Position numbers and translations under genes: made by a program
Shown here: positions 50,702 through 61,322 of the stretch, piece after piece
Layout: the number at the start of each line of letters is the position of its first letter
Position numbering within the stretch: the stretch's first letter is position 1
The notes under the pieces: generated by a model
What the model was told of the DNA's origin: nothing
Databases searched by the model: none
Seen by the model: only the letters and a program-made list of their open reading frames with translations
DNA from: Beduinella massiliensis
Lineage (GTDB): Bacteria; Bacillota; Clostridia; Christensenellales; Aristaeellaceae
Length of the DNA: 64,000 nt
Direction of reading: 5' to 3'
Assembly (NCBI RefSeq): GCF_900199405.1
Contig: NZ_LT963430.1
Span: 2,945,605 to 3,009,604, forward strand

Positions 50702-51214
50702 TCACACCAGCTCCAGAATGACCATCTCGGCCGCGTCGCCGCGTCGCGGGCCCTTCTTCACGATGCGGGTGTAGCCGCCGGCGCAGTTCTTCTCTTCGTT
50801 GCGCTTCTTGTACTTGGGACCGATCTCGGTGAAGAGCTTCTCTACGCAGGGATACTTCACGTCCTTCGTGCGCTCCCGGTACTCCGACTTGCTCTCGTCC
50901 GCCTTCTTCTGCTCCTGCATGTTGTACAGGTAAGCCATGATCAGACGGCGGGCATGCAGCTTGGAGGGGCTGTCGTTGCGCACCGTGACGGTGACGGTCT
51001 GACCCTTGTCGTTGTTGAAGGTCTTGGTAGCTTCGATATTGTTGTCGCACTCGCGCACGGCCAGCGTGATCAGGCGCTCGGCGGCGGAGCGAACCTCCTT
51101 CGCGCGGGCCAGCGTGGTCTCGATGCGGCCGTACCAGATCAGGTTGGTGACCTGGTTGCGCAGCAGCGCCTTCCGCTGGTCGGCGGTCCGGCCCAGTTTG
51201 CGTTGATATGCCAT
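50702..51214 (-). CDS. rplQ: 50S ribosomal protein L17, long form
   Basis: 170 residues, about 45 longer than the usual L17 (~115-127). The N-terminal [20 protein letters not shown] and the C-terminal [12 protein letters not shown] ... [20 protein letters not shown] are standard. Between them, after LITLAVRE, lies an insertion that includes [18 protein letters not shown] and [13 protein letters not shown]. It is the last gene of the operon, 29 bases after rpoA. Confidence 0.95.
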   Translation of the reverse strand: MAYQRKLGRTADQRKALLRNQVTNLIWYGRIETTLARAKEVRSAAERLITLAVRECDNNIEATKTFNNDKGQTVTVTVRNDSPSKLHARRLIMAYLYNMQEQKKADESKSEYRERTKDVKYPCVEKLFTEIGPKYKKRNEEKNCAGGYTRIVKKGPRRGDAAEMVILELV

Positions 51215-51243
51215 GAGTGGAAACCTCCTTCAAATCACAGTGC

Positions 51244-52188
51244 TTATTCGTCGTTGGCACGCAAGGCCAATCCCAGCGCGGCCAGCTTCTGCTCGACCTC
51301 TTCCAGGGACTTCTTGCCCAGATTGCGGACCTTCATCATGTCTTCCTGATTGCGCTGAACCAGTTCAGCCACGGTGTTGATGCCCGCACGCTTCAGACAA
51401 TTGTAGGCACGGACCGAAAGATCCAGTTCCTCAATGGTCATCTCAAGAACTTTTTCCTTTTTGTCATCTTCCGGCTCGTTAAAGTCGACGGGCATCACAT
51501 GCTCCGTGAGGTTTACGAACAGCGTCAGATGGCCCGAAAGGATCTTCGCCGCCAGGCTGATGGCTTCGTCCGGCAGAATGCTGCCATCCGTCCATACTTC
51601 CAGCGTCAGCTTGTCAAAGTCCGTGATCTGACCCACACGCGTGTCTTCCACCACGTAGTTCACCTTGCGAATGGGGGTGAAGATGGAATCCACCGGAATG
51701 ACGCCGATGGGCGTATTGGGCTGCTTGTTGCGATCCGCGGAAACGTATCCACGACCCTTTTCAAGCGTCACGTGCATCACCAGATGCGCATCCTCGTTGA
51801 GGGTGGCGATGTGCAGGTCCTTGTTGATGACCTCCACCTCGTCGTCCACCTCAAGCGCGGCGGCGGTGAGCTCGCACGGTCCTTTCACGTCGATGCTGAT
51901 TAGCTTCGTGCCTTCGCTATACAGCCGAGCAGAGAGTTCTTTGAGGTTGAGGATGATCTCGGTCACGTCTTCCTTCACGCCGGGCACAGCCGAAAACTCG
52001 TGCTGAATCCCTTCGATGCGGATGCTGGAGACCGCGACGCCCGGAAGCGAAGAGAGCAGCACGCGGCGCAGCGAGTTGCCCAGCGTGTGGCCGAAACCAC
52101 GTTCCAGGGGCTCGATGACGAATTTACCGTAGCAATTGTTCTCACCGGTTTCCAGTCGTTCGATCCGGGGCTTTTCGATTTCGATCAT
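51244..52188 (-). CDS. rpoA: RNA polymerase alpha subunit
   Basis: 314 residues, normal length. The N-terminal assembly domain ([17 protein letters not shown]) joins through a linker to the C-terminal domain ([38 protein letters not shown]) that contacts UP elements and regulators. Order rpsD-rpoA-rplQ is standard. Confidence 0.98.
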   Translation of the reverse strand: MIEIEKPRIERLETGENNCYGKFVIEPLERGFGHTLGNSLRRVLLSSLPGVAVSSIRIEGIQHEFSAVPGVKEDVTEIILNLKELSARLYSEGTKLISIDVKGPCELTAAALEVDDEVEVINKDLHIATLNEDAHLVMHVTLEKGRGYVSADRNKQPNTPIGVIPVDSIFTPIRKVNYVVEDTRVGQITDFDKLTLEVWTDGSILPDEAISLAAKILSGHLTLFVNLTEHVMPVDFNEPEDDKKEKVLEMTIEELDLSVRAYNCLKRAGINTVAELVQRNQEDMMKVRNLGKKSLEEVEQKLAALGLALRANDE

Positions 52189-52240
52189 TCAACAAACCCT
52201 CCTCAATATAGCCGTCGTCGAGGGAGAAAGGTAACTCTCA

Positions 52241-52867
52241 TTAACGAGAGTAAAGCTCGACGATGAGGTGCTCTTCGATGGAGAGATCGACATCTTCACG
52301 CGTCGGCAGAGCAGTGACGGTAGCCGTCAGGTTCTCGGCATCGAGGGTCAGCCACTTCGGGACGATGCGGCCAGTGCCTTCACGCAGGTTCTTGAAGTGA
52401 ACCTGCTCCTTGCTGCGGGCACGAACGGTAATCACGTCATTCGCGGACACCAGATAGGAAGGAATATCCACCTTCTTGCCGTTGACCAGAATGTGGCCAT
52501 GACGGACAAGCTGGCGGGCCTGCGGGCGGGACGCGCCCAGGCCAAGGCGGTACACGACGTTGTCCAGACGGCGCTCCAGCAGCTGCAGGAGGTTGTCGCC
52601 GGTGACGCCCTTCATGCTGGCCGCCTTCTCGTAGTAGCGAACGAACTGGCCTTCCAGCACGCCGTATGCGCGGCGGGCCTTCTGCTTCTCGCGAAGCTGC
52701 GTGCCATACTCGCTCATCTTCTTCTGACGAGCCTGACCATGCTGGCCGGGAGGGGTGGGACGCGCGCTCACAGCGCACTTCGCGGAGAAGCAGCGCTCGC
52801 CCTTCAAGAAGAGCTTCGTACCCTCGCGGCGGCACAGACGGCAAACGGAACCTGTATATCTAGCCAT
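52241..52867 (-). CDS. rpsD: 30S ribosomal protein S4
   Basis: 208 residues. It is the zinc-finger (C+) form with CRLC near residue 9 and further cysteines in GERCFSAKC. The S4 RNA-binding domain is [21 protein letters not shown]4 nucleates 30S assembly and is often the autoregulator of the alpha operon. Confidence 0.98.
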   Translation of the reverse strand: MARYTGSVCRLCRREGTKLFLKGERCFSAKCAVSARPTPPGQHGQARQKKMSEYGTQLREKQKARRAYGVLEGQFVRYYEKAASMKGVTGDNLLQLLERRLDNVVYRLGLGASRPQARQLVRHGHILVNGKKVDIPSYLVSANDVITVRARSKEQVHFKNLREGTGRIVPKWLTLDAENLTATVTALPTREDVDLSIEEHLIVELYSR

Positions 52868-52886
52868 TTTGTCTATACCTCCTAAA

Positions 52887-53288
52887 TTACACTCTTCTGC
52901 GCTTGGGCGGACGGCAGCCGTTGTGCGGGATCGGCGTAACGTCCTTGATCATGTTGACCTCCAGACCCGCCGCCTGCAGCGAACGAATCGCCGCTTCGCG
53001 TCCGGAGCCCGGGCCCTTGACGTAGACTTCGACGGTCTTCAGACCGTATTCCATCGCGGCCTTCGCGGCCGTCTCGGCAGCCGTCTGGGCGGCAAAGGGC
53101 GTCGACTTCTTGGAGCCGCGGAAGCCTAAGCCGCCAGCGGACGCCCAGGACAGGGCGTTGCCCTGCGTGTCGGTCAGCGTGACGATGGTGTTATTGAAAG
53201 AGGAGCGGATGTGGGCGGCGCCGCGTTCCACGAGCTTGCGCTCGCGACGCTTGCGGGCCGTCTTCTTCAGCTTCTGCTTAGGTGCCAT
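52887..53288 (-). CDS. rpsK: 30S ribosomal protein S11
   Basis: 133 residues with the typical [19 protein letters not shown] and the C-terminal [16 protein letters not shown]. It lies on the 30S platform. A Lys/Arg-rich N-terminal tail ([15 protein letters not shown]) is usual for Firmicutes. Confidence 0.98.
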   Translation of the reverse strand: MAPKQKLKKTARKRRERKLVERGAAHIRSSFNNTIVTLTDTQGNALSWASAGGLGFRGSKKSTPFAAQTAAETAAKAAMEYGLKTVEVYVKGPGSGREAAIRSLQAAGLEVNMIKDVTPIPHNGCRPPKRRRV

Positions 53289-53303
53289 TGTGAATCCCTC
53301 CTA

Positions 53304-53681
53304 TTACTTCGTGGCCTTCTTCTTGCCAGCAATCGTCTTCTTCGGGCCCTTACGGGTACGCGCGTTCTGCTTGGTGTTCTGTCCGCGTACCGGCAGGCCG
53401 CGGCGATGACGAACGCCACGATAGCAACCGATTTCCACAAGGCGCTTGATGTTCAGAGACACATCGCGGCGAAGGTCGCCCTCCACCTTGAGGTTGTGCT
53501 CGATATACTCACGCAGCTTGCCGACTTCCTGCTCCGTGAGGTCCTTCACGCGGGTATCGGGGTTCACGCCCGTGGCCTTCAGCGTGGCCTGGGCGGTCTT
53601 CAGTCCGATACCGAAGATGTAGGTAAGGCCAACTTCAACGCGCTTGTCGCGCGGCAGGTCTACACCCGAAATACGTGCCAT
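53304..53681 (-). CDS. rpsM: 30S ribosomal protein S13
   Basis: 125 residues: [20 protein letters not shown], the helix region KLREYIEHN, and [19 protein letters not shown]. It sits on the 30S head. The gap to rpmJ upstream is unusually long (190 nt). Confidence 0.98.
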   Translation of the reverse strand: MARISGVDLPRDKRVEVGLTYIFGIGLKTAQATLKATGVNPDTRVKDLTEQEVGKLREYIEHNLKVEGDLRRDVSLNIKRLVEIGCYRGVRHRRGLPVRGQNTKQNARTRKGPKKTIAGKKKATK

Positions 53682-53871
53682 GTTCTACATGCACCTCCAG
53701 ATAGTTCGCTTCTTAAAATACAGTGAAATGTATGAAAAGTCGCATGGAACACAAGCTCATGCTTGCGCAGCCGCCCAAGCGATCCTTCCTGTCATGACCA
53801 TGCGCCCGCCGCGTGACGGCGAGTGCATCATGTACGCCGCAAAGCAATTCCTCCGGCGTCCGCCGCGGAAA
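53682..53871 (-). other. 190-nt leader between rpmJ and rpsM
   Basis: No ORF of weight is seen; a 24-codon ATG ORF lacks a well-placed ribosome-binding site. It can form alternative hairpins, since GCTTG occurs on both sides of CAAGC. The rpsM ribosome-binding site is GGAGGTGCATG-type close to the start. The location matches that of the S4-controlled alpha-operon leader of enterobacteria. Confidence 0.5.
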
Positions 53872-53997
<126 letters not shown>

Positions 53998-54016
53998 CTA
54001 ATCCAATGTGTCAGCC

Positions 54017-54238
54017 TCAGCCCTTGCTGCGCCAGGTGATGCGTCCCCTGGTCAGATCATAGGGAGAGAGCTCAATGGTTACCTTATCGCCCGGGTAGAT
54101 GCGGATGAAGTTCATGCGCATTTTTCCCGAGATATGGGCCATGATGCGGTGCCCACCCGGCAGCTCCACTTGGAATACTGCGTTGGGCAGCGCTTCGATG
54201 ACGGTGCCTTCTACTTCGATATTATCGCTCTTAGCCAA
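54017..54238 (-). CDS. infA: Translation initiation factor IF-1
   Basis: 73 residues, a single S1/OB fold: [51 protein letters not shown]. Starts 3 bases after the KOW-protein stop, so it is probably translationally coupled. Confidence 0.98.
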   Translation of the reverse strand: MAKSDNIEVEGTVIEALPNAVFQVELPGGHRIMAHISGKMRMNFIRIYPGDKVTIELSPYDLTRGRITWRSKG

Positions 54239-54241
54239 CCC

Positions 54242-54544
54242 TCAGCCCTCCTTACGCGGCGGTAGCGTGTCGGCGTAACCGGCCGCTTCCAGACAGTTGC
54301 GCAGCTCGGAGTCAAAGACAATCTTCCCCTCCTGGAGCTTTGCCTGAACGCTGGCAATACATTCCGGTCTTGCCGTTAAATGCTTGATCTTTTTCTTCTT
54401 TGGATTGTCTACTTTACGCAGACAGCCGTTTGCAATGGCCACATATTCGCCGTCGATGATCCCCACGACGACGTAGTGACTTCCTGCGTCGCGCCCGGCC
54501 TTGGAGTAAACCACGCGACCGATTTCCATCGGGAAAGAGGTCAT
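54242..54544 (-). CDS. KOW-domain RNA-binding protein between map and infA
   Basis: A 100-residue protein with a KOW-type start (IGRVVYSKAGRDAGSHYVVV) followed by a basic segment (NPKKKKIKHLTARP). It is the L14e-like protein found at this place in many Clostridia. The function is unproven, perhaps ribosome-associated. Overlaps the map stop by 4 bases; AAGGAGG precedes its ATG. Confidence 0.8.
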   Translation of the reverse strand: MTSFPMEIGRVVYSKAGRDAGSHYVVVGIIDGEYVAIANGCLRKVDNPKKKKIKHLTARPECIASVQAKLQEGKIVFDSELRNCLEAAGYADTLPPRKEG

Positions 54545-55311
54545 CGGTTTCCCTCCTTGCCGTACCCGGGAAGCGTCAAGATTTCAGGCTCCCCACCGGT
54601 AATGGCGATGGTGTGTTCATAGTGAGCGCAGAGGCTCCCGTCACTGGTCACGACCGTCCAGCCGTCTTTCAGCGTCTTGACCGCCCAGTGACCGGCCGCG
54701 ATCATCGGCTCCACGGCAAGCGTCATGCCGGCGCGGAGCCTCGGGCCGTGTCCGGGGATGCCGTAATTGGGTACCTCGGGGTCTTCGTGCATTTCCCGGC
54801 CGATGCCGTGTCCGCAAAGCGCCCGCACGGCCGAATAGCCGTGTGCTTCCACGAAGGTCTGCACTGCGTGTCCGATATCGCTGATGCGGTTTCCTTCACG
54901 CGCCTGCGCGATGCCTTCAAAGAAGCTCCGCTCTGTCACGTCGATCAGGCGCTGCGCTTCTGGGCTGATCTGGCCCACGCCCGCCGTAAAGGCGCTGTCC
55001 GCCTGCCAGCCGTCCAGAACCAGTCCGCCGTCGATCGAGATGATCGACCCTTCACGCAGCACGGTATTGCCGGGAATGCCGTGCACCACCTGCTCGTCGA
55101 CCGACGTGCAGAGGCTCGCGGGATACCCTTCGTAGTGCAGGAAGGACGGAACCGCGCCGTGCCTGCGGATGAGCTGCTCCGCAAAGTGATCCAGCTCTTT
55201 CGTCGTGATGCCGGGCTCAATCCGGGCCTTGACCTGTGTGAGAACCTCGTGCAGAAGCGCGCCGGCCTCACGCATTTTTGCGATTTGCGAAGGATTTTTA
55301 ATGCTGATCAT
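54541..55311 (-). CDS. map: Methionine aminopeptidase type I
   Basis: 256 residues. Removes the initiator Met from new proteins. The metal ligands appear in order: SIDGGLVLDGWQAD, HGIGREMHEDP, MTLAVEPMI and a final Glu in AHYEHTIAIT. The ATG at 55311 lies one base after the adk stop codon, within GGGAGTGTAATATG. Confidence 0.97.
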   Translation of the reverse strand: MISIKNPSQIAKMREAGALLHEVLTQVKARIEPGITTKELDHFAEQLIRRHGAVPSFLHYEGYPASLCTSVDEQVVHGIPGNTVLREGSIISIDGGLVLDGWQADSAFTAGVGQISPEAQRLIDVTERSFFEGIAQAREGNRISDIGHAVQTFVEAHGYSAVRALCGHGIGREMHEDPEVPNYGIPGHGPRLRAGMTLAVEPMIAAGHWAVKTLKDGWTVVTSDGSLCAHYEHTIAITGGEPEILTLPGYGKEGNR

Positions 55312-55312
55312 A

Positions 55313-55936
55313 TTACACTCCCAGCGCTTTGAGGATGTCTGCGAAGCAGTCATCCAGCGGCTGCGAACCATCCACGGTCCTCAGCAGACCCTGTTTACCG
55401 TAGAAATCGATCAGCGGCGCCGTCTGATCGTGATAGACCTTCAGGCGATTGAGGACGGTCTCCGCCTTATCGTCGTCGCGCTGGATCAGCGCGGCGCCGC
55501 ACTTGTCGCAGTCCGTCTTGCCGCTCAGGCGGCTTTCGTGGTATGTCGCGCTGCAAGCCGGACATACGCGCCGTCCGGAAAGACGGGCGACCAGCTTGTC
55601 GTCGCTGACTTCGATGTCGACCACCGCGTCGATCCTGGCGAAGCCGCTCAGCGCCTGCGCCTGGGGAACGGTGCGCGGGAAGCCGTCCAGTATATATCCG
55701 TTTTGGCAATCCGGCATCGCCAGGCGCTCGCGGACGATGTCGATGACGACATCGTCGGGCACGAGCTGTCCCTGGTCGATGAAAGCCTTCGCCTTCAGAC
55801 CGGTCTCGGTCTGCTCCTTGATCGCTTTACGGAGAATATCGCCCGTGGAAATCTGCGGGATGTTCAGCCGTTCGCACACGCGCACAGCCTGCGTCCCCTT
55901 GCCCGCGCCGGGCGGGCCAAGAAATACCACATTCAT
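55313..55936 (-). CDS. adk: Adenylate kinase
   Basis: 207 residues, slightly short for the long-lid form. P-loop GPPGAGKGTQA, NMP-binding QISTGDILRKAI, GFPRTVPQA, and a zinc-binding lid with CPAC and CDKC, as in Gram-positive enzymes. Converts AMP and ATP to ADP. The ATG at 55936 has GAAGGAGG upstream. Confidence 0.97.
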   Translation of the reverse strand: MNVVFLGPPGAGKGTQAVRVCERLNIPQISTGDILRKAIKEQTETGLKAKAFIDQGQLVPDDVVIDIVRERLAMPDCQNGYILDGFPRTVPQAQALSGFARIDAVVDIEVSDDKLVARLSGRRVCPACSATYHESRLSGKTDCDKCGAALIQRDDDKAETVLNRLKVYHDQTAPLIDFYGKQGLLRTVDGSQPLDDCFADILKALGV

Positions 55937-55961
55937 TGCGGTTCCTCCTTCCGGATACATC

Positions 55962-57206
55962 TTAGAGGAAGCCCTTGTAGTGACGCATCAGCATCTGGCT
56001 CTCAAGCTGGCGCATCGTCTCAATGGCGACGGAAACGGCGATCAGCATGGAAGAAGCCGCAAACGGCACCCGCATGCCTGCCAGATTCGTCATCAGGGTC
56101 GGCAGCGTCGCAAGCACAGCCAGGAAGATGGCGCCGAACAGCGTCAGACGGTTGGAGACACGGGAGAGATAATCGCTCGTGGGCTTGCCCTGGCGAATGC
56201 CCGGGATCGTACCGCCGTACTGCTGCATGTTCTTGCTGATATCCACCGGATTAAAGGTGATGCTCGTGTAGAAGAAGGTGAAGCCCACGATCAGCAGAGC
56301 CAGGACGATCTGATAGAATCCGCCGCTCGTGAAGTTATTCCACCAAATAGAGATGCCCGATTGCGGGAAAAACGCGAAGATGGTTCCGGGGAACTGCATC
56401 ATCGAGAAGGCGAAGATCAGCGGCAGAACGCCGGTGGAGTTCACCTTCATCGGGATGTGGGTGGACTGACCGCCGTACATCTTGCGGCCGACCATGCGCT
56501 TCGCGTACTGAACCGGTACGCGGCGCTCGCCCATGTCCACGAAGGTCACGGCGACGATCATGATGAGCGCGCCGAGGATGATCGCGATGAACACGAACCA
56601 GCTGACGGTGCCCTGGAACAGACCGCTGACGCCCGAAACCGACCAGTTAAACAGGTTGGAGACGATGCCGGCGAAGATCAACAGCGAAATGCCGTTGCCG
56701 ATGCCGTTCTCCGTGATGCGCTCGCCGATCCACATGGCCAGCGAGGTGCCGGCCGCCATGGACAGGCCGATCACGACGTAGGACACGAAGCCGCTCTTGG
56801 CGGAAGCGTGCATCGCGTACACCAGGCCGACAGCCTGAATGAAGGCGAGGATGACCGTCGTATAACGGGTATACTCGGTAATCTTCTTGCGGCCTTCCGG
56901 GCCTTCCTTGCTCAGCCGCTCCAGGGCCGGGATAGCCACGGTGAGCAGCTGCAGGATGATGGACGCGTTGATGTACGGGGTGATGCCCATTGCCATGACG
57001 GACATCTGAGACAGGCTGCCGCCGGTCATCATGTTCATGAAGCCCAGCAGGCTGAACTGCTCGATCGTGGAGGAAACCTTCGTCAGGTCAATGCCCGGAA
57101 CCGGGATGACGCCGACCAGGCGGTAGATCAAAAGCATCAGCAGGGTGTAGAGGATCTTTTTGCGAAGATCCGGGATCCTCCATGCGTTGCGAAGCGTTTC
57201 CAGCAT
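55962..57206 (-). CDS. secY: Protein translocase subunit SecY
   Basis: 414 residues with ten membrane helices. Typical segments: VPGIDL near the N-terminus, SLSQMSVMAMGITPYINASII (in pieces), RRVPVQYAKRMVGRKMYGGQ, IPMKVNSTGVLPLIFA and IRQGKPTSDYLSRV. Forms the Sec channel with SecE and SecG. Follows rplO by one base. Confidence 0.98.
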   Translation of the reverse strand: MLETLRNAWRIPDLRKKILYTLLMLLIYRLVGVIPVPGIDLTKVSSTIEQFSLLGFMNMMTGGSLSQMSVMAMGITPYINASIILQLLTVAIPALERLSKEGPEGRKKITEYTRYTTVILAFIQAVGLVYAMHASAKSGFVSYVVIGLSMAAGTSLAMWIGERITENGIGNGISLLIFAGIVSNLFNWSVSGVSGLFQGTVSWFVFIAIILGALIMIVAVTFVDMGERRVPVQYAKRMVGRKMYGGQSTHIPMKVNSTGVLPLIFAFSMMQFPGTIFAFFPQSGISIWWNNFTSGGFYQIVLALLIVGFTFFYTSITFNPVDISKNMQQYGGTIPGIRQGKPTSDYLSRVSNRLTLFGAIFLAVLATLPTLMTNLAGMRVPFAASSMLIAVSVAIETMRQLESQMLMRHYKGFL

Positions 57207-57207
57207 G

Positions 57208-57648
57208 TCAGATCACCTCAGCTTTCCCGCCGAGAGCCTCGATCTTCTCCTTTGCCGAACCCGTGAACTTCGCAGCCTTAACCGTCAGCTTCTTGGTCAG
57301 CTCGCCGTTGCCCAGGATCTTCACGCCGTCGAGCTCCTTCTTGATGAGGCCCGCGTCGATCATCTCCTGCGGTCCGACGACAGCGCCGTCCTCAAAGAGG
57401 TCGAGCTTGCTGACGTTCACGATCGCGTATTCCGTAGCAAAAATGTTGGTAAAGCCGCGCTTGGGCAGACGGCGCACCAGAGGCATCTGGCCGCCCTCAA
57501 ATCCCGGGCCCTTGCCGCCGCCGCTGCGGGCTTTCGAGCCCTTGTGGCCCTTACCGGAGGTTTTGCCCAAACCGGAGCCGATGCCGCGGCCCAAACGCTT
57601 GGGCGCGGTTACGGAGCCGAGGGCCGGTTTCAACTCATTCAGCTTCAT
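57208..57648 (-). CDS. rplO: 50S ribosomal protein L15
   Basis: 146 residues: a Gly/Lys/Arg-rich start ([18 protein letters not shown]), the [17 protein letters not shown] motif and the C-terminal [16 protein letters not shown]. Binds 23S rRNA late in assembly. Normal spc-operon position before secY. Confidence 0.98.
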   Translation of the reverse strand: MKLNELKPALGSVTAPKRLGRGIGSGLGKTSGKGHKGSKARSGGGKGPGFEGGQMPLVRRLPKRGFTNIFATEYAIVNVSKLDLFEDGAVVGPQEMIDAGLIKKELDGVKILGNGELTKKLTVKAAKFTGSAKEKIEALGGKAEVI

Positions 57649-57659
57649 GGTGAACCTCC

Positions 57660-57842
57660 TCAGTCCTTAATCTCTACAACGTCAACCAGGTGCTTCACCT
57701 TGAAGATCATGCCGCGGATGGCGGGGTTATCTTCGAACACCTTCACCTGACGGATCTTGTGCAGGCCCAGCGCCTCGACGACCTTGATGTGATTCGGCTT
57801 GCTGGAGATCGGGGATTTCACGAGCGTTACTTGAAGTTTCAT
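57660..57842 (-). CDS. rpmD: 50S ribosomal protein L30
   Basis: 60 residues, typical bacterial short form: [18 protein letters not shown] and [19 protein letters not shown]. The ATG at 57842 has GGAGGGG upstream; extensions reach into rpsE in another frame. Confidence 0.97.
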   Translation of the reverse strand: MKLQVTLVKSPISSKPNHIKVVEALGLHKIRQVKVFEDNPAIRGMIFKVKHLVDVVEIKD

Positions 57843-57855
57843 GTCATTCCCCTCC

Positions 57856-58353
57856 TTAACCCAGCAGTTCTTCGACGGTCTTGCCGCGCAGCTTGGCGAC
57901 GTCTTCCGCCGTACGCAGCTGAGCAAGACCCGCGATCGTAGCCTTCACCATGTTGATGGGGTTGTTGGTGCCGTAGCTCTTCGTGCGGATATCCTTAATG
58001 CCGCACAGTTCGAGCACCGCACGCGCCGGGCCGCCGGCGATAACGCCGGTACCTTCGGGGGCGGGCAGCAGAACCACCTTGCCGGTGCCGAAGTAGCCGG
58101 TCGCCTCGTGCGGGATCGTGGTATTCACGCGGGCGACCGTGACTAGATGCTTCTTGGCATCCTCGACCGCCTTGCGAATCGCTTCAGGAATTTCCGTCGC
58201 CTTGCCAAGTCCGCAGCCCACGCGGCCGTTCTCGTCGCCGATGACAACCAGCGCTGCAAAGCGGAAGTTGCGGCCACCCTTGACGACCTTGGTAACGCGG
58301 TTGACAGAGACGAGTTTTTCTTTGAACTCGCTGACCTGTTCGTTACGCTGCAT
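57856..58353 (-). CDS. rpsE: 30S ribosomal protein S5
   Basis: 165 residues: S5 domain [33 protein letters not shown] and the C-terminal domain [20 protein letters not shown]. Acts in decoding accuracy. GGAGGAAAAACGC-type site before the ATG at 58353. Confidence 0.98.
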   Translation of the reverse strand: MQRNEQVSEFKEKLVSVNRVTKVVKGGRNFRFAALVVIGDENGRVGCGLGKATEIPEAIRKAVEDAKKHLVTVARVNTTIPHEATGYFGTGKVVLLPAPEGTGVIAGGPARAVLELCGIKDIRTKSYGTNNPINMVKATIAGLAQLRTAEDVAKLRGKTVEELLG

Positions 58354-58372
58354 GCGTTTTTCCTCCCTCATA

Positions 58373-58741
58373 TCAGAAGTCCAGTCCGGCTTCGCGGGCG
58401 CCCGCGGCCACTTCGGCCACACGACCGGTGTACACGTAGCCGCCGCGGTCGAAGACTACCTGCTTGATGCCAGCCTGGATCGCACGCTCAGCGACGACCT
58501 TGCCCACCAGCTTGGAAGCGCCCTTTTTATCCATCTCCGCGAGCTGACCCTTGATCATCGGATCCAGGGTGGACGCGGACACCAGGGTACGGCCAGCTTC
58601 GTCGTCAATCACCTGCGCATACATGTTGTTCAGGCTGCGATACACGCACAGACGCGGCATTTCGGCAGTGCCGCTGATCTTTTTGCGGACGCGCTCATGG
58701 CGAATCCTGCGGATTTCATTGCGATCTCTCTTATTGAACAT
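58373..58741 (-). CDS. rplR: 50S ribosomal protein L18
   Basis: 122 residues: [38 protein letters not shown] and the end [20 protein letters not shown]. Binds 5S rRNA together with L5. Confidence 0.98.
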   Translation of the reverse strand: MFNKRDRNEIRRIRHERVRKKISGTAEMPRLCVYRSLNNMYAQVIDDEAGRTLVSASTLDPMIKGQLAEMDKKGASKLVGKVVAERAIQAGIKQVVFDRGGYVYTGRVAEVAAGAREAGLDF

Positions 58742-58759
58742 TCGCGGTCACTCCCTTCC

Positions 58760-59302
58760 TTACTTCTTACCGGTCTTGCCTTCCTTGCGGCGGATGACTT
58801 CCGTTTCATACTTGATGCCCTTGCCGAGGTACGGCTCCGGCTTGCGGATGGCGCGGATGTCGGCCGCGAGGTTGCCGACCTGCTGCTTGGAGATGCCCTT
58901 CACGACGATCTTCGTCGGGGCGGGCGTCTCAAAGGTGATATTTTCCGGTGCTTCGAGGACGACCGGATGGCTGAAGCCGATGTTGATCGTGAGCGTCTTG
59001 CCCTGCGCCTGCGCGCGGTAGCCGGTGCCCACCAGCTCCAGATGCTTGGCATAGCCTTCAGTCACGCCGACGACCATGTTGTTCAGAAGCGAACGGTACA
59101 GGCCGTGCATGGACTTGTGCGGCTTATCGTCCGTGGGGCGGGTCAGGACAAGCTGGTTGCCCTCCTGCTTCACGGTGATGTCCTTGTTAACCTGCTGAGA
59201 CAGCGTACCCTTGGGGCCCTTTACCGTAACGGTATTGTCGGCCGCAATGTCGACCGTGACGCCCGCAGGGATGGTGATCGGAAGCTTTCCGATTCGAGAC
59301 AT
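58760..59302 (-). CDS. rplF: 50S ribosomal protein L6
   Basis: 180 residues with the two L6 domains: [45 protein letters not shown] and the C-terminal signature [14 protein letters not shown]. The ATG at 59302 has GGAGGTGTGAAC upstream. Confidence 0.98.
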   Translation of the reverse strand: MSRIGKLPITIPAGVTVDIAADNTVTVKGPKGTLSQQVNKDITVKQEGNQLVLTRPTDDKPHKSMHGLYRSLLNNMVVGVTEGYAKHLELVGTGYRAQAQGKTLTINIGFSHPVVLEAPENITFETPAPTKIVVKGISKQQVGNLAADIRAIRKPEPYLGKGIKYETEVIRRKEGKTGKK

Positions 59303-59330
59303 GTTCACACCTCCAATTTGCGAGTGTCCG

Positions 59331-59729
59331 TTACCAGATGTAGGCCAGGACTTCGCCGCCCACTTCATTCTTGCGGGCTTCCTTATCCGTCATGACGCCC
59401 CTGGACGTCGAGATGATGGCGATGCCGAGGCCGCCGAGGACCTTCGGGATCTCGCCGCAGCGAGCGTATACGCGCAGGCCGGGCTTGCTGATGCGCTTGA
59501 GGCCGACGATCACGCTCTGCTTGTTCTGGGAGTACTTCAGGCCGATCTTGATCTTACCGGCCAGGCCATCGTCGATGAAATCGACGCTCTTGATGTAACC
59601 TTCGCTCAGCAGAATCTTCGCGATGGACTTCTTCATATTAGAAGCCGGGATCATCACGGTGTCATGCTTGGCGACTTGAGCATTGCGAATGCGGGTCAGC
59701 ATATCGGCAATGGGATCGTTTACGAGCAT
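59331..59729 (-). CDS. rpsH: 30S ribosomal protein S8
   Basis: 132 residues: [14 protein letters not shown] at the start, [13 protein letters not shown], and [20 protein letters not shown] near the end. Binds 16S rRNA; a possible translational repressor of the spc genes, as in E. coli. Confidence 0.98.
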   Translation of the reverse strand: MLVNDPIADMLTRIRNAQVAKHDTVMIPASNMKKSIAKILLSEGYIKSVDFIDDGLAGKIKIGLKYSQNKQSVIVGLKRISKPGLRVYARCGEIPKVLGGLGIAIISTSRGVMTDKEARKNEVGGEVLAYIW

Positions 59730-59756
59730 TGTAGCACCTCCTTGCGTTCTTCCCGC

Positions 59757-59942
59757 TTACCAACTGGCCTTGCGGACACCGGGGATTTGGCCCTTATAAG
59801 CCAGTTCACGGAAACAAATGCGGCAGATTCCGTACTTGCGCAGAACGGAGTGCGGACGGCCGCACAGACGGCAGCGGGTATACGCGCGCGTCGAGAACTT
59901 CGGCGTCTTCTGCTGCTTTAAAATCATGCTAGTCTTCGCCAT
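59757..59942 (-). CDS. rpsZ: 30S ribosomal protein S14, zinc type
   Basis: 61 residues, the short Zn-binding form: [20 protein letters not shown] holds the two CxxC pairs. Standard for Firmicutes. Located between rplE and rpsH. Confidence 0.97.
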   Translation of the reverse strand: MAKTSMILKQQKTPKFSTRAYTRCRLCGRPHSVLRKYGICRICFRELAYKGQIPGVRKASW

Positions 59943-59960
59943 GCGATTTGTTCCTCCTTC

Positions 59961-60506
59961 TTACTGCTGCGCGAACGGCATGCCAAGCAGGCGCAGCAGC
60001 TCGCGGGACTCTTCGTCGGTCTTCGCGGTCGTGACGAAGATCATCTCCATGCCGCGGATCTTATCCACCTTGTCGTACTCGATTTCGGGGAAAAGCAGCT
60101 GCTCGCGAATGCCCAGCGCGTAGTTGCCGCGACCGTCGAAGGCCTTGGTGGAAACGCCGTGGAAGTCGCGAACGCGCGGCAGCGCGATGTTGACCAGCTT
60201 ATCGACGAAGTGATACATGCGCTCGCCGCGCAGCGTCACCTTGGCGCCGATGTTCATGCCCTCACGAACCTTGAAGTTCGCGACGGACTTCTTCGCCTTG
60301 GTGACCATCGCCTTCTGGCCGGCGATGGTTTCCAGCTCGGCAACCGCCGCATCCATCGCCTTGGGGTTATCCTTGCAATCGCCCAGGCCCATGTTGATGA
60401 CAACCTTTTCGAGCCTGGGGATCTCGTTGACATTCTTGTAACCGAACTTCTGCTGCAGGGCAGGAATAACTTCGGTCACGTACTTGTCCTTCAGACGTGC
60501 TTCCAT
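59961..60506 (-). CDS. rplE: 50S ribosomal protein L5
   Basis: 181 residues: [17 protein letters not shown], the 5S-contact region [14 protein letters not shown], and [20 protein letters not shown] at the end. Normal length and position. Confidence 0.98.
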   Translation of the reverse strand: MEARLKDKYVTEVIPALQQKFGYKNVNEIPRLEKVVINMGLGDCKDNPKAMDAAVAELETIAGQKAMVTKAKKSVANFKVREGMNIGAKVTLRGERMYHFVDKLVNIALPRVRDFHGVSTKAFDGRGNYALGIREQLLFPEIEYDKVDKIRGMEMIFVTTAKTDEESRELLRLLGMPFAQQ

Positions 60507-60522
60507 TTTTCTTCCTCCCTAC

Positions 60523-60837
60523 TCAGTTCTCAAACGCCGCGCCGCACTTCTTGCAGACGCGAACCTTGCTGCCATCTTCGAGCACCTTGTGGGCGTTGCG
60601 GGTCGCTTTGCCGCACTTCCCGCAGACGAGCATCACGTTGGACGCGTCGATGGCCGCTTCCTTGTGGATGATTCCACCCGGGGCGCCCTGCTGGCGGGGT
60701 TTCTGGTGCTTCGTCGCCATGGCGACGCCTTCGACGATGACCTTTCCGGCCTTCGGAGAGGCGGAAATCACCTTGCCCTTCTTGCCCTTGTCCTTGCCGC
60801 TGATCACAACGACAGTATCGTTAGAACGAACATGCAT
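60523..60837 (-). CDS. rplX: 50S ribosomal protein L24
   Basis: 104 residues: KOW motif [18 protein letters not shown] and a C-terminal CGKCGKATR ... CKKCGAAF zinc-ribbon-like pair. Initiates 50S assembly. Confidence 0.98.
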   Translation of the reverse strand: MHVRSNDTVVVISGKDKGKKGKVISASPKAGKVIVEGVAMATKHQKPRQQGAPGGIIHKEAAIDASNVMLVCGKCGKATRNAHKVLEDGSKVRVCKKCGAAFEN

Positions 60838-60852
60838 GATCTTGCCACCTCC

Positions 60853-61221
60853 TTACAGAACTTCGGGAGCGAGCGAGACGATCTTCATGAAGTCCTTCTC
60901 GCGAAGCTCGCGGGCCACTGGCCCAAAGATACGGGTACCACGGGGCTGTTTCTGATCGTTGATGATAACGGCAGCGTTATCGTCGAAACGAATGTAGGAA
61001 CCGTCGGGACGGCGGCGTTCCTTGTGCGTGCGTACGATCACGGCTTTCACGACATCGCCCTTCTTCACAACGCCGCCGGGCGTTGCGCTCTTGACAGAAG
61101 CCACGATGATATCGCCGATAGAGCCGGACTGACGGAAGGAACCGCCGAGCACGCGGATGCACATGATTTCCTTGGCGCCGGTATTGTCGGCGACCTTAAG
61201 ACGCGTTTGCGGCTGAATCAT
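60853..61221 (-). CDS. rplN: 50S ribosomal protein L14
   Basis: 122 residues: [47 protein letters not shown] and [11 protein letters not shown]. The ATG at 61221 has AAGGAGG upstream. The 101-nt gap to rpsQ holds a GC-rich inverted repeat and no gene. Confidence 0.98.
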   Translation of the reverse strand: MIQPQTRLKVADNTGAKEIMCIRVLGGSFRQSGSIGDIIVASVKSATPGGVVKKGDVVKAVIVRTHKERRRPDGSYIRFDDNAAVIINDQKQPRGTRIFGPVARELREKDFMKIVSLAPEVL

Positions 61222-61322
61222 TGAGATTTTTTCCTCCTTTTGCGGCCCTGCATCAGTGGATGCAGAACTTCGGGGCTGCGACATGGCGCCGCCCCCGGCC
61301 TGCGCCGGCAGGCCTTACAATC

